A stretch of DNA of 64,000 bases from Streptomyces pilosus. GTDB lineage: Bacteria; Actinomycetota; Actinomycetes; Streptomycetales; Streptomycetaceae. Location of the stretch: assembly GCF_014649835.1 (NCBI RefSeq), contig NZ_BMTU01000011.1:62001-126000 (forward strand), read 5' to 3'. This document shows positions 45,124 to 53,706 of this stretch, piece after piece. The notes beneath the pieces are model-generated. The model was not told where the DNA came from, did not search any database, and was given only the letters and a program-made list of their open reading frames with translations. A program made the translations under genes and the position numbers. The number at the start of each line of letters is the position of its first letter. Positions within the stretch are counted from its first letter, which is position 1.

Positions 45124-45690
45124 TTAGCTGTTCACCCGGCCGAGGTAGTCGCTGGTGCGGGTGTCGACCTTGATCTTCTCACCGGTGGTGATGAAGAGGG
45201 GGACCTGGATCTGGTGGCCGGTCTCCAGGATCGCCGGCTTGGTGCCACCGGTGGAGCGGTCGCCCTGCACGCCCGGCTCGGTCTCCTGGATGGTCAGCTC
45301 GACCGCGGCGGGCAGCTCGACGAAGAGCACCTCGCCCTCGTGCTGCGCGACGGTCGCCTCGAAGCCCTCGATGAGGAAGTTCGCGGCGTCGGCGACCGTC
45401 TTGCGGTCGATGTGCAGCTGGTCGTAGGTCTGCATGTCCATGAAGACGAAGTAGTCGCCGTCCATGTACGAGAACTGCATGTCACGCTTGTCGACGGTGG
45501 CCGTTTCGACCTTGACGCCGGCGTTGAAGGTCTTGTCGACGGTCTTGCCGGACAGCACGTTCTTCAGCTTGGTGCGCACGAAGGCCGGGCCCTTGCCGGG
45601 CTTGACGTGCTGGAACTCGACGACGGACCAGAGCTGGCCGCCTTCGAGCTTGAGCACCATGCCGTTCTTGAGGTCGTTCGTGGAAGCCAC
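45124..45690 (-). CDS. efp: Elongation factor P
   Basis: A 188-aa, three-barrel translation factor that rescues ribosomes stalled at polyproline. The tip loop is KPGKGPAF with Lys33. The PGKGP form is characteristic of actinobacteria, in which EF-P has been reported to work without modification of the lysine. GTG 45690 has AGGAG about 11 nt upstream. It lies between the M24 homologue and nusB. Many proteins of this window carry Pro runs, for which EF-P matters. Confidence 0.97.
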   Translation of the reverse strand: MASTNDLKNGMVLKLEGGQLWSVVEFQHVKPGKGPAFVRTKLKNVLSGKTVDKTFNAGVKVETATVDKRDMQFSYMDGDYFVFMDMQTYDQLHIDRKTVADAANFLIEGFEATVAQHEGEVLFVELPAAVELTIQETEPGVQGDRSTGGTKPAILETGHQIQVPLFITTGEKIKVDTRTSDYLGRVNS

Positions 45691-45760
45691 GGTTGCGGAA
45701 TCTCCTGGACTGGACTGACGTGGACGACGGCCGGGGCGGGGGCAGGCGCACAGCGCGGGG

Positions 45761-46867
45761 CTAGAGCGCGAGCAGCTCCTTGGTCGTGATGGTGAGTAGC
45801 TCGGGTCCGCCGTCCGCCTCGGGGCGTACGACGAGCGTGTCATCGATCCGGACTCCGCCCCGGCCGGGGAGGTGAACCCCCGGTTCGACGGTCACCGGCA
45901 CGCAAGCGTCCAGTTTACCCATGGCCGCAGGGGTCAATTGAGGGTCCTCGTCGATTTCGAGTCCTACGCCGTGACCGGTGCGCACGGGGAGTGCCTCCGC
46001 GTACCCGGCGGAGTCCAGGACGTGGCGCGCCGCGCGGTCCACGTCGCGGCAGGCGGTGCCCGGTACGAGGGACTCCCGGCCGGCCCGCTGGGCCGAGAAG
46101 ACGAGGTCGTACAGCTCGATCTGCCAGTCCGCGGGCGCCGTGCCGATGACGAACGTACGGCCGATTTCGCAGCGGTAGCCGCGGTAGGTGGCGCCGAGGC
46201 AGACGGAGAGGAAGTCGCCCTCCTCGACCCGGCGGTCGGTGGGGCGGTGGCCGGGGCGGCCGGCGTTGGGACCGGTGGCCACGGAGGTGGGGAAGGCGGG
46301 GCCGTCGGCGCCGTGGTCGACGAGGCGGCGTTCGAGCTCCAGGGCGAGGTGGCGTTCGGTGCGGCCGACGAGGATGGACTCCAGGAGTTCGCCCAGGGCC
46401 TGGTCGGCGATCTCCGCGCCGATGCGGAGGCAGGAGATCTCCTCCTCGTCCTTGACGACACGGAGCTGTTCCACGGCTCCGGCGACGCCGGCCAGGCGGA
46501 GCTTCGGGGCGGCGGCGTGGATCTCACGGTGCCGGGTCACGGTGAGGTGGTGCTCCTCGACGGCGAGGGAGTCGACGCCCTGGGCGACGGCGAGGCCGGC
46601 GGCGGCGACGGCGGGGTCGGCGCCGGCCCCGGCCGTCACGTGCAGGCGCAAAGAGTCGTCGGGGCGGGTCTGCGGGGAGCGGTCGTCGGGTGGGGCCGCG
46701 CACAGGAGGACGTCTTCGGTGCTGCCCAGGAGCAGGACGGCGCCCTCGGGGGCGGCTCCGGCGAGGTAGCGCACGTTGGCGGGGCGGGACACCAGCGCCG
46801 CCGTGCTGCCGACCGCGTTGCAGCATTCCCGGAGCCGCGCCCGGCGGACCGCGTAGACCTCAGACAT
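45761..46867 (-). CDS. M24 (PepQ/PepP-like) peptidase homologue with altered metal ligands
   Basis: A 368-aa protein with a creatinase-like N-terminal domain and a C-terminal pita-bread domain. In active enzymes the two metals are held by Asp, Asp, His, Glu and Glu. Here the first Asp is Cys223 (SVCLGA), the second is Glu234 (RCEIGRTF), His299 (GHGVGL) and Glu328 (TVEPG) are kept, the HE pair is Asp306-Glu307, and the last Glu is Asp342 (VRIDD). Proline dipeptidase activity is therefore doubtful. It sits directly upstream of efp, the usual place of pepQ. It may be a pseudo-enzyme or use a different metal arrangement. Confidence 0.85.
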   Translation of the reverse strand: MSEVYAVRRARLRECCNAVGSTAALVSRPANVRYLAGAAPEGAVLLLGSTEDVLLCAAPPDDRSPQTRPDDSLRLHVTAGAGADPAVAAAGLAVAQGVDSLAVEEHHLTVTRHREIHAAAPKLRLAGVAGAVEQLRVVKDEEEISCLRIGAEIADQALGELLESILVGRTERHLALELERRLVDHGADGPAFPTSVATGPNAGRPGHRPTDRRVEEGDFLSVCLGATYRGYRCEIGRTFVIGTAPADWQIELYDLVFSAQRAGRESLVPGTACRDVDRAARHVLDSAGYAEALPVRTGHGVGLEIDEDPQLTPAAMGKLDACVPVTVEPGVHLPGRGGVRIDDTLVVRPEADGGPELLTITTKELLAL

Positions 46868-47053
46868 TCTTCGAGCGTAGGAGCGGTGGCCGGATGTCGC
46901 CGGTCGAGCGGGGCCGAGTGGGTGGGGCGGGGCCGCGACAGTGCGTCGTGGGGCCGGGGCCCGGCGGCGCCCGCGCGGGCCCGCTGCCGGACCCCGGGCG
47001 GTTTCGCGCGGGTTCCGGCCCCGGCTACGCCGGTGACGCGTGCGGGCGCGGCG

Positions 47054-47890
47054 TCACCACTGGGGCGGGCTGGCTATCGCGCGGGCCAGGACGTCGTCCA
47101 GGACGCGGGCCGTTTCCGGTATGTCCAGCTGGGAGTTGTCGATGATCGGCAGACCCGAGCCGTACCAGCCGGCCATGCGGCCGTGGATGCGGGCCACCTC
47201 CTCGTCGCCGAGGCGGCGGTTGCCCGTGCGTTCCGCGTTGCGCTCCAGGACGATGTCGAGGCCGGGGAGGAGGACGACGGGCAGCAGGCCGGGACCCACG
47301 TGCCGCTTCCAGCCGCCGAGGCCGACGACCGGACGGTCGGGGAAGACCGCGTCGTCGAGGATGCAGGAGATGCCGTTGGCCAGGAAGTTGCGCGCGGCGA
47401 AGCCGCAGGTGCGGCGGGCCAGACGGTACTGCGCCTCGGAGTTGTCGTTCCACCCGGACTGCGGGTCGGCGAAACCCGAGCGGACCCATTCGCGTACGTC
47501 GTCGAGGCTGATGTGCGCGGTCGGGACCCGGCGGTGGTCCGCCCAGTGCTTGGCCACGCTCGTCTTGCCGGCGCCCGCGGGTCCGATGAGCAGCACCGCG
47601 ATGCTCGTGCCGGCCGGGTCCGGCACCGCGGGAGCCTGTGGCGGGCTGGGCATGGCAACCGGGCCGCCGGGCGGCAGTGCCACATGGCCGGTGGCGTCCG
47701 GCGGCGGGGGCATGGAGGCGTGCTGCGGGCCCGCGGGGGGCCCGGGCGCGGGGAAGCCCGGTGCCGGAGGTGGCACGGGGGCGGGTCCGGGGTGCTGGCC
47801 CGGGTGGTGTGCGGCCGGTGACCAGCCGGCGGCCGGTCCGTGCCCCGGCTGGTGGGGCGGCGGCAGCGGAGAACCCACTGCGTGCTGCAT
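47054..47890 (-). CDS. P-loop ATP-binding protein with Pro-rich N-terminus
   Basis: A 278-aa protein. Residues 1-95 are Pro/Gly/His/Ala-rich and probably disordered. A kinase-like P-loop, LLIGPAGAGKTSVAK, lies near 99-113, followed by a DDVREW motif and a later RRLGDEEVARIHGRM segment of the zeta-toxin/Pnk-like AAA_33 type. It may phosphorylate a small molecule, but no substrate can be named. It lies between aroB and the M24 homologue on the same strand. Upstream hairpin 47964-48001 probably separates it from the aro genes, so it likely has its own promoter. Confidence 0.75.
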   Translation of the reverse strand: MQHAVGSPLPPPHQPGHGPAAGWSPAAHHPGQHPGPAPVPPPAPGFPAPGPPAGPQHASMPPPPDATGHVALPPGGPVAMPSPPQAPAVPDPAGTSIAVLLIGPAGAGKTSVAKHWADHRRVPTAHISLDDVREWVRSGFADPQSGWNDNSEAQYRLARRTCGFAARNFLANGISCILDDAVFPDRPVVGLGGWKRHVGPGLLPVVLLPGLDIVLERNAERTGNRRLGDEEVARIHGRMAGWYGSGLPIIDNSQLDIPETARVLDDVLARAIASPPQW

Positions 47891-47963
47891 CCGGTGCCAC
47901 TCCGTCTCGTACAGGCGATGGGGCGCTGACAGCGGGGGGTGCCCCGCGCGCTACCGAACGGTA

Positions 47964-48001
47964 CCGCCCCCTGCCGTCGTTGTGTGAACGGCCGGGGGCG
48001 G
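47964..48001 (-). terminator. Terminator hairpin after aroB
   Basis: A 14-bp stem with one mismatch (CCGCCCCC at 47964 paired with CGGGGGCGG ending at 48001, loop 10 nt) begins 15 bp past the aroB stop. Confidence 0.7.
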
Positions 48002-48016
48002 CGATGAGTGCCCGGC

Positions 48017-49111
48017 CTACTCCCCCACCTCGCCGTAGGCGGCGAGCAGGACGGCCGGGTCGGGTCCTTCGAGCACCGTGGGCCTGGCGAGCCCGTCGAG
48101 GACGACGAAGCGCAGCATGTCGCCGCGGGACTTCTTGTCGACCTTCATGTTCTCCAGCAGCTTGGGCCACTGGTCGTAGCGGTAGTGCAGGGGGAGGCCC
48201 ACCGACTGCAGGATCGTGCGGTGGCGGTCGGCGGTGGCGTCGTCGAGGCGGCCCGCGAGGCGGCCCAGCTCGGCGGCGAAGTGCATGCCGACGGACACGG
48301 CGGCGCCGTGGCGCCACTTGTAGCGCTCGTTCTTCTCGACGGCGTGACCGAGGGTGTGGCCGTAGTTGAGGATCTCGCGCAGGCCGGATTCCTTCAGGTC
48401 CGAGGAGACGACCTCGGCCTTGACCCGGATCGAGCGTTCGATGAGTTCCGCGGTGTGCGGGCCCGCCGGGGTGCGGGCGGCCTCGGGGTCGGACTCGATG
48501 AGGTCGAGGATCGCCGGGTCGGCGATGAAGCCGGCCTTGATCACCTCGGCGAGGCCCGACACGTAGTCGTTGACCGGGAGGGAGTCCAGTGCCGCCAGGT
48601 CGCACAGGACGCCGGCGGGCGGATGGAAGGACCCGACGAGGTTCTTGCCCTCCGCGGTGTTGATGCCGGTCTTGCCGCCGACGGCCGCGTCGACCATGGC
48701 CAGGACGGTGGTCGGGACGGCGATCCAGCGGACTCCGCGCAGCCAGGTGGCCGCCACGAAACCGGCCAGGTCGGTGGTGGCGCCGCCGCCGACCCCCACG
48801 ATGACGTCGGTGCGGGTGAAACCGGACTGGCCGAGCGCCTTCCAGCAGTAGGCGGCGACCTCGGCGGTCTTGGCCTCCTCCGCGTTGGGCACCTGGATGG
48901 CGATGGCCTCGTAGCCCTGGCCGGCGAGGTCCGCACGGAGCGCGTCGCCGGTCTCGGCGAGCGCTTCGGGGTGCACGACCGCGACCCGCTTGGCCCGGTC
49001 GCCGATCAGGCCGCCCAGCTCGCCGAGGAGCTGACGGCCCACCAGGACCTCGTAGGGGTCGGTGCCCGCGGTGCCCGCGATGTGGATCCGCGTCACTGCC
49101 TCGTTGCTCAT
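48017..49111 (-). CDS. aroB: 3-dehydroquinate synthase
   Basis: A 364-aa NAD- and metal-dependent enzyme converting DAHP to 3-dehydroquinate, step 2 of the shikimate pathway. Motifs: VGVGGGATTDLAGFVAATWLRG (NAD binding), DAAVGGKTGIN, and metal ligands in GLAEVIK, NYGHTLGHAVE and KWRHGAAVSVGM. ATG 49111 overlaps the aroK stop by 4 bp. It is last in the aroC-aroK-aroB operon. Confidence 0.97.
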   Translation of the reverse strand: MSNEAVTRIHIAGTAGTDPYEVLVGRQLLGELGGLIGDRAKRVAVVHPEALAETGDALRADLAGQGYEAIAIQVPNAEEAKTAEVAAYCWKALGQSGFTRTDVIVGVGGGATTDLAGFVAATWLRGVRWIAVPTTVLAMVDAAVGGKTGINTAEGKNLVGSFHPPAGVLCDLAALDSLPVNDYVSGLAEVIKAGFIADPAILDLIESDPEAARTPAGPHTAELIERSIRVKAEVVSSDLKESGLREILNYGHTLGHAVEKNERYKWRHGAAVSVGMHFAAELGRLAGRLDDATADRHRTILQSVGLPLHYRYDQWPKLLENMKVDKKSRGDMLRFVVLDGLARPTVLEGPDPAVLLAAYGEVGE

Positions 49112-49620
49112 GCTTCCTTCAGCTCCAGTGCGTTCAGGGCGGCCTCGGCGACCTCTTCGGGGGTGCGGCCGTCCGTGGGCACGACGGCCGTGGCGACCTC
49201 CTCGTAGAGGTGCCTGCGGGCCTCCATCAGCTCGCGCCACTGCTTGCGCGGGTTGACCGCGAGCAGGGGGCGGGCGGCGCCCAGGCCGGTGCGCCGGACC
49301 GCTTCCTCGACGTCCATCGAGAGGTAGACGACCCGCTGCGCGGCGAGCAGGCCGCGGGTGTCCTCGTCCAGGATCGCGCCGCCGCCCAGGGCCAGGACGC
49401 CGTCGTGCCCGGTGAGCGCCGAGCGCACCGCGCGTTTCTCGACGGCCCGGAAGGCCGCTTCCCCCTCGTCGACGAAGATGTCGGCGATGGTTCTGTTCTC
49501 CGCGGCGACGATGTCGTCGTCGGTGTCCCGGTAGCCGACGCCCAGGCGTTCGGCCAGCAGCCGGCCGACCGTGGACTTGCCCACGCCCATCGGGCCGACC
49601 AGCACCATCCTCGGGCTCAT
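49108..49620 (-). CDS. aroK: Shikimate kinase
   Basis: A 170-aa kinase forming shikimate 3-phosphate. P-loop VLVGPMGVGKSTVG; shikimate-binding DTDDDIV; and the GGGAIL loop with the LID arginine in GAARPLL. ATG 49620 overlaps the aroC stop by 4 bp and its own stop overlaps aroB by 4 bp, so the three genes are translationally coupled. Confidence 0.97.
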   Translation of the reverse strand: MSPRMVLVGPMGVGKSTVGRLLAERLGVGYRDTDDDIVAAENRTIADIFVDEGEAAFRAVEKRAVRSALTGHDGVLALGGGAILDEDTRGLLAAQRVVYLSMDVEEAVRRTGLGAARPLLAVNPRKQWRELMEARRHLYEEVATAVVPTDGRTPEEVAEAALNALELKEA

Positions 49621-50801
49621 CGGATGACCAGGTTGTCGAGGTACGACGTCACGTTGCGGCGGGTCTCGGTGACGCTGTCGCCGCCGAACTTCTCCGCGAC
49701 CGCGTCCGCGAGGACCAGGGCGACCATGGCCTCGGCGACGATGCCCGCGGCCGGCACCGCGCAGACGTCGGAACGCTGGTGGTGGGCGGCCGCCTCCTCG
49801 CCGGTGGCGACGTCGACGGTCTTCAGCGCGCGCGGCACCGTCGCGATCGGCTTCATCGCCGCGCGGACCCGCAGCAGCTCGCCCGTGGTCAGGCCGCCCT
49901 CGGTGCCGCCGGAGCGGCCGGAGGCGCGCCTGATGCCGTCGGGGGTGGTGAGGATCTCGTCGTGTGCCTGGGAGCCGGGCACGCGGGCGAGGTCGAAGCC
50001 GTCGCCGACCTCCACGCCCTTGATGGCCTGGATGCCCATGAGGGCGGCGGCGAGGCGGGCGTCGAGCCGGCGGTCCCAGTGGACGTGGGAGCCGAGGCCG
50101 ACGGGGACGCCGTAGGCCAGCACCTCGACCACGCCGCCGAGGGTGTCGCCGTCCTTGTGGGCCTGGTCGATCTCCGCGACCATCGCCTCCGAGGCGTCCC
50201 CGTCCAGGCAGCGCACCGGGTCGGCGTCCAGCCGCTCCACGTCGGCGGGTGTCGGGTACACGCCGTACGGGGCCCTGGCGGCCGCCAGTTCGACGACGTG
50301 GCTGACGATCTCGATGCCGGCCGTCTCCTTGAGGTACGAGCGGGCCACCGCGCCCAGCGCCACGCGGGCGGCGGTCTCCCGGGCGGAGGCGCGCTCCAGG
50401 ATCGGGCGGGCCTCGTCGAAGGCGTACTTCTGCATGCCCGCGAGGTCGGCGTGGCCGGGGCGGGGGCGGGTCAGCGGGGCGTTGCGCGCCAGGCCGGCGA
50501 GGACCTCGGGGTCGACCGGGTCGGCCGCCATGACCTGCTCCCACTTCGGCCATTCGGTGTTGCCCACCATGACCGCGACCGGGGAGCCGAGGGTCCTTCC
50601 GTGCCGTACGCCGCCGAGGAAGGTGACCTCGTCGCGCTCGAACTTCATCCGGGCACCGCGACCGTAGCCGAGCCGCCGCCTCGCCAGGTGGTCCGCCACC
50701 ATGTCCGTGGTGATCGGCACGCCGGCGGGAAGACCCTCCAGCGTCGCGACGAGTGCGGGACCGTGGGACTCCCCCGCGGTCAGCCAGCGCAACCTGCTCA
50801 A
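49617..50801 (-). CDS. aroC: Chorismate synthase (TTG start)
   Basis: A 394-aa enzyme making chorismate with reduced FMN. Signature blocks are GESHGPALVATLEGLPAG, RPGHADL (in TRPRPGHADLAGMQKY) and RASARETAARVALG near residue 135. The start is unusual: TTG 50801 opens LSRLRWLTAGESHG and has a strong GGAGGAG 5 nt upstream, while no ATG or GTG lies at a sensible place. It is first in the aroC-aroK-aroB operon. The 259 bp to aroE must hold its promoter; no clear boxes stand out. Confidence 0.95.
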   Translation of the reverse strand: MSRLRWLTAGESHGPALVATLEGLPAGVPITTDMVADHLARRRLGYGRGARMKFERDEVTFLGGVRHGRTLGSPVAVMVGNTEWPKWEQVMAADPVDPEVLAGLARNAPLTRPRPGHADLAGMQKYAFDEARPILERASARETAARVALGAVARSYLKETAGIEIVSHVVELAAARAPYGVYPTPADVERLDADPVRCLDGDASEAMVAEIDQAHKDGDTLGGVVEVLAYGVPVGLGSHVHWDRRLDARLAAALMGIQAIKGVEVGDGFDLARVPGSQAHDEILTTPDGIRRASGRSGGTEGGLTTGELLRVRAAMKPIATVPRALKTVDVATGEEAAAHHQRSDVCAVPAAGIVAEAMVALVLADAVAEKFGGDSVTETRRNVTSYLDNLVIR

Positions 50802-51060
50802 CGGTGCTCCTCCGTGCTTCGCGCCCCGGTATGCCGTGCGTACGCGACCGTTCGCGTACCGCTGTGGCGTGACGGGGTGCGCGGCCCCGGTCCGCCACCT
50901 CCGATCCTCCCACGTCCGGGCGGGGCAACCGGCCGCCGGTCCATCAGGCGGACGGCCGCGACCACGGTCCGGGCGGGGCGGGAACCCGGTGGTGCCGTCC
51001 CCGCGGCCGTGGATCACGTCCCTCTCCCGCGCTGCGCCACCGCGGGACACGGCGGGGACG

Positions 51061-51888
51061 TCAGCGGACGGTGAGGGCCCGTTCTCCCGCTTTCCGCATG
51101 GCGTCCAGCGGGGCCGGCGAGCGTCCCGTCATCTGTTCCACCTGCAGCACCGCCTGGTGCACCAGCAGGTCGAGCCCGCTGATCACGGCACCTCCGCAGG
51201 CGGACCAGCGGGCGGCGAGGGCGGTCGGCCACGGGTCGTAGAGGACGTCGAAGAGGGCCGTCGGGCGTTCCGGGACGGCCCGGGCGAGCGCGTCCGTGAC
51301 ACCGGCCGGGGTGGTGCTGACGACCAGCGGTGCGTGGAGGGCCCGCTCGGCGTCCGCCCAGTCGGCGATGCGCACCGGGACGCCGAGCCGCTCGGCCCAC
51401 TGGCGCATCTCGGCCGCCCGGGCCTCGCTGCGGACGTGGACGGTGATCTCGCCCGTGCAGATCCGCGCGAGGGCGGCGAGGGCGGAGGAGGCGGTGGCTC
51501 CGGCGCCGAGGACGGCGGCGGACTCGACCGTGTCGATGCCGTGCTCGCGCAGGGCGGCGACGATGCCGGGGATGTCGGTGTTGTCACCGGTCCTGCGGCC
51601 GTCCTCGTGGAGGACGACGGTGTTGACCGCGTCCACGGAGGCCGCCGTCTCGCTGATCTCGTCGAGCAGCGGGAGGACCGCCCGCTTCAGCGGCATGGTC
51701 AGGGACAGACCGGCCCAGTCCGGGCCCAGCGTCTCGAAGAACCCCGGCAGCGCCTCCTCGTCCACCTCGAAGCGCTCGTACGTCCATCCGCCGAGCCCCA
51801 GCTCCGCGTAGGCGGCCCGGTGCAGCACCGGGGAGAGGGAGTGGGAGATCGGGGAGCCGAGGACGGCGGCGCGGCGCGAACCGGTCAT
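51061..51888 (-). CDS. aroE: Shikimate dehydrogenase
   Basis: A 275-aa NADP-dependent reductase of 3-dehydroshikimate. Substrate site GSPISHSLSPVLHRAAY, catalytic Lys in LTMPLKRAVLP, NTD motif GDNTDIPGI, and nucleotide loop VLGAGATASSALAAL; the loop has GxGxTA in place of the common GAGGxxxA. ATG 51888 overlaps the mltG stop by 4 bp, linking it to cell-wall gene mltG rather than to the other aro genes. Confidence 0.93.
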   Translation of the reverse strand: MTGSRRAAVLGSPISHSLSPVLHRAAYAELGLGGWTYERFEVDEEALPGFFETLGPDWAGLSLTMPLKRAVLPLLDEISETAASVDAVNTVVLHEDGRRTGDNTDIPGIVAALREHGIDTVESAAVLGAGATASSALAALARICTGEITVHVRSEARAAEMRQWAERLGVPVRIADWADAERALHAPLVVSTTPAGVTDALARAVPERPTALFDVLYDPWPTALAARWSACGGAVISGLDLLVHQAVLQVEQMTGRSPAPLDAMRKAGERALTVR

Positions 51889-53579
51889 CCGCTCTTCCTG
51901 GATTCGTTGAACTCCTTGACCAGCTCGGCGTGTTCGGCGTTGGTCTTGGTGAACTTGCTGGTCTTCCCGTCGAGGGAGATGAAGTAGAACCAGCCGTCGT
52001 CGGACGGGTCGAGCGCGCCCTTGACCGCGTCCTCGCCGGGGTTGCTGATCGGTCCGGGCGGCAGGCCCTTGTAGAAGTACGTGTTGTACGGGTTGTCGTA
52101 GTTCCTGAGTTCCGCGAGGGTCAGGTCGATCTTGCTCTGGTTCTTGATGTAGTTGTACGTGGAGTCGAACTCGAGCATGCCGTTGGTCTCGGTGTTGCCG
52201 GGTTCGAGGCGGTTGTAGATGACCTCGGCCATCTTGCGGAAGTCGCTGTGGCTGGTGCCCTCGGCCTGGACGAGGCTGGCGACGGTGAGGAGCTGCCACG
52301 GGTTCTCCAGCCCGAGGCTCGCGGCCTGCTTCTCGACTCCCAGCTTGTCGTACACCTCGGTGGCCTGGGTGACCATGCGCTTGAGGACGTCCTCGGGCTT
52401 CTGCCCCTTGGACACGCCGTAGCTGGAGGGAAAGAGGAATCCTTCCAGCGGGTCCTTGACGTCCTTGTGGTTCCGGGCCCACTCGGGGAGGCCGAGCTTT
52501 TCCCAGTCCTCCTTGGCCACCTTGGCCGTGGTGCCCGCCGTCACCCCGAGGCGCGCGTCGATGAGCTTGTAGATGTCGGCGTTGCGCTTGCCCTCGGCGA
52601 TGATCAGGTTGTTGCGGCTCTTCGGGCTGAGCATCAGCTCCACCGCGCTGGCGGCCGACATCTCCTTCTGCAGCGTGTACACGCCGTCCTGGATGGTGTT
52701 GCCCTGCGGGTTGGACGCCTGGGCCGCGACGAACGCGTCGACGCTCTTGATGACGCCGGCCTTCTTGAGCTCCTGGCCGATGGCGTAGCCGCCGGAGCCC
52801 TTGGGGATCGTGACGGTCACCTGCGTGCCGTTGCCGCCGCCCGCGTAGTCCTCGGGGCTGCCGAAACGATCCTGGTAGAACTGGTAGCCGAAGTAGCTGA
52901 CACCGGCCAGGCCACCACCGAAGACCACGACCACCACGAGGCAGGCCAGACCGCTGCGTCGTTTCTTCTCCTTGCCGCCGCGGCGGTCACCGCGTCCGCG
53001 CCGGTCGGCCGGTTCGTCGTCGTCGTCGCCACCACCCGCGAAGAAGGCGTGTTCGCCCTGGTCGGGGCCCGGGTCCCAGTCGCCGTCCGGCTCGGGTTCG
53101 GGTTCGGCGCGGCGGCGGTTGGGCGGTTCGGGCGGCGGATAGGCCTCGGGGGTGCCGTAGTAGTCGTTCGCGTCGCCGCCGTAGCCCCCGGCCTGCTGCC
53201 CGTACGGGTGCGCCGGATCGGCGGCATAGGGGTCCTGCGGGTGCTGCGCGCCGACGGGCCAGCCGTTCTGGTCGTACTGCTGCTGCGGCTGCTGGTGCTG
53301 GTGCTGCTGCTGGGGGGCGTACTGCTGGTCGTACTGCGGGTACTGCTCCTGGTGCCCGTAGCCCTGCTGGTCGTGCTGCTGCCCGTAACCCTGCTGCTCA
53401 CCGGTGCCCCAGTCGCCGTACTGCTGCGCCTGCGGCTGCTGCGGGTACTGCTGCGGCTGGCCGCCGTAGGGGGACGGCTGACCCTGCTGGGCCTGCTGTC
53501 CTCCCCATCCGCCGTCCCCGTACAACGGATCGTCCGGATGCCACGGTTCGGAGCCTTGGCCCCGGCCATACTCAGTCAT
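51885..53579 (-). CDS. mltG: Endolytic murein transglycosylase MltG with long Gln/Tyr-rich N-terminus
   Basis: A 564-aa protein; E. coli MltG is about 340. Residues 1-150 are Gln/Tyr/Gly/Pro-rich and probably disordered in the cytoplasm, then an acidic/Arg-Lys segment (155-208), one transmembrane helix (about 210-232) and the extracellular YceG domain. The catalytic Glu lies in LLTVASLVQAEG (the ASIVEKE-type motif), with later FDSTYNYI and GLPPGPISNPG. It cuts nascent glycan strands to set their length. ATG 53579 is supported by the overlap chain to aroE. The Q/Y tail is far longer than needed for anchoring. Confidence 0.92.
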   Translation of the reverse strand: MTEYGRGQGSEPWHPDDPLYGDGGWGGQQAQQGQPSPYGGQPQQYPQQPQAQQYGDWGTGEQQGYGQQHDQQGYGHQEQYPQYDQQYAPQQQHQHQQPQQQYDQNGWPVGAQHPQDPYAADPAHPYGQQAGGYGGDANDYYGTPEAYPPPEPPNRRRAEPEPEPDGDWDPGPDQGEHAFFAGGGDDDDEPADRRGRGDRRGGKEKKRRSGLACLVVVVVFGGGLAGVSYFGYQFYQDRFGSPEDYAGGGNGTQVTVTIPKGSGGYAIGQELKKAGVIKSVDAFVAAQASNPQGNTIQDGVYTLQKEMSAASAVELMLSPKSRNNLIIAEGKRNADIYKLIDARLGVTAGTTAKVAKEDWEKLGLPEWARNHKDVKDPLEGFLFPSSYGVSKGQKPEDVLKRMVTQATEVYDKLGVEKQAASLGLENPWQLLTVASLVQAEGTSHSDFRKMAEVIYNRLEPGNTETNGMLEFDSTYNYIKNQSKIDLTLAELRNYDNPYNTYFYKGLPPGPISNPGEDAVKGALDPSDDGWFYFISLDGKTSKFTKTNAEHAELVKEFNESRKSG

Positions 53580-53706
53580 CGATCCCCTAGAGCCGCGAGG
53601 CGGCGGTCGCCCGGCCACCTGAAGACCACGGCTTCCGTCCCGTCTCTCTCTGTGCGCCGGCTGTTCGAACACCGCCCGCATCGCGCGGAACGTTACCGTA
53701 TCGCGA

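Noticed and set aside
53100..53579. The Gln/Tyr-rich start of mltG as a frameshift or assembly artefact
   Set aside because: The frame is continuous with the membrane helix and catalytic domain, and composition changes smoothly; low-complexity N-termini are common in actinobacterial MltG.
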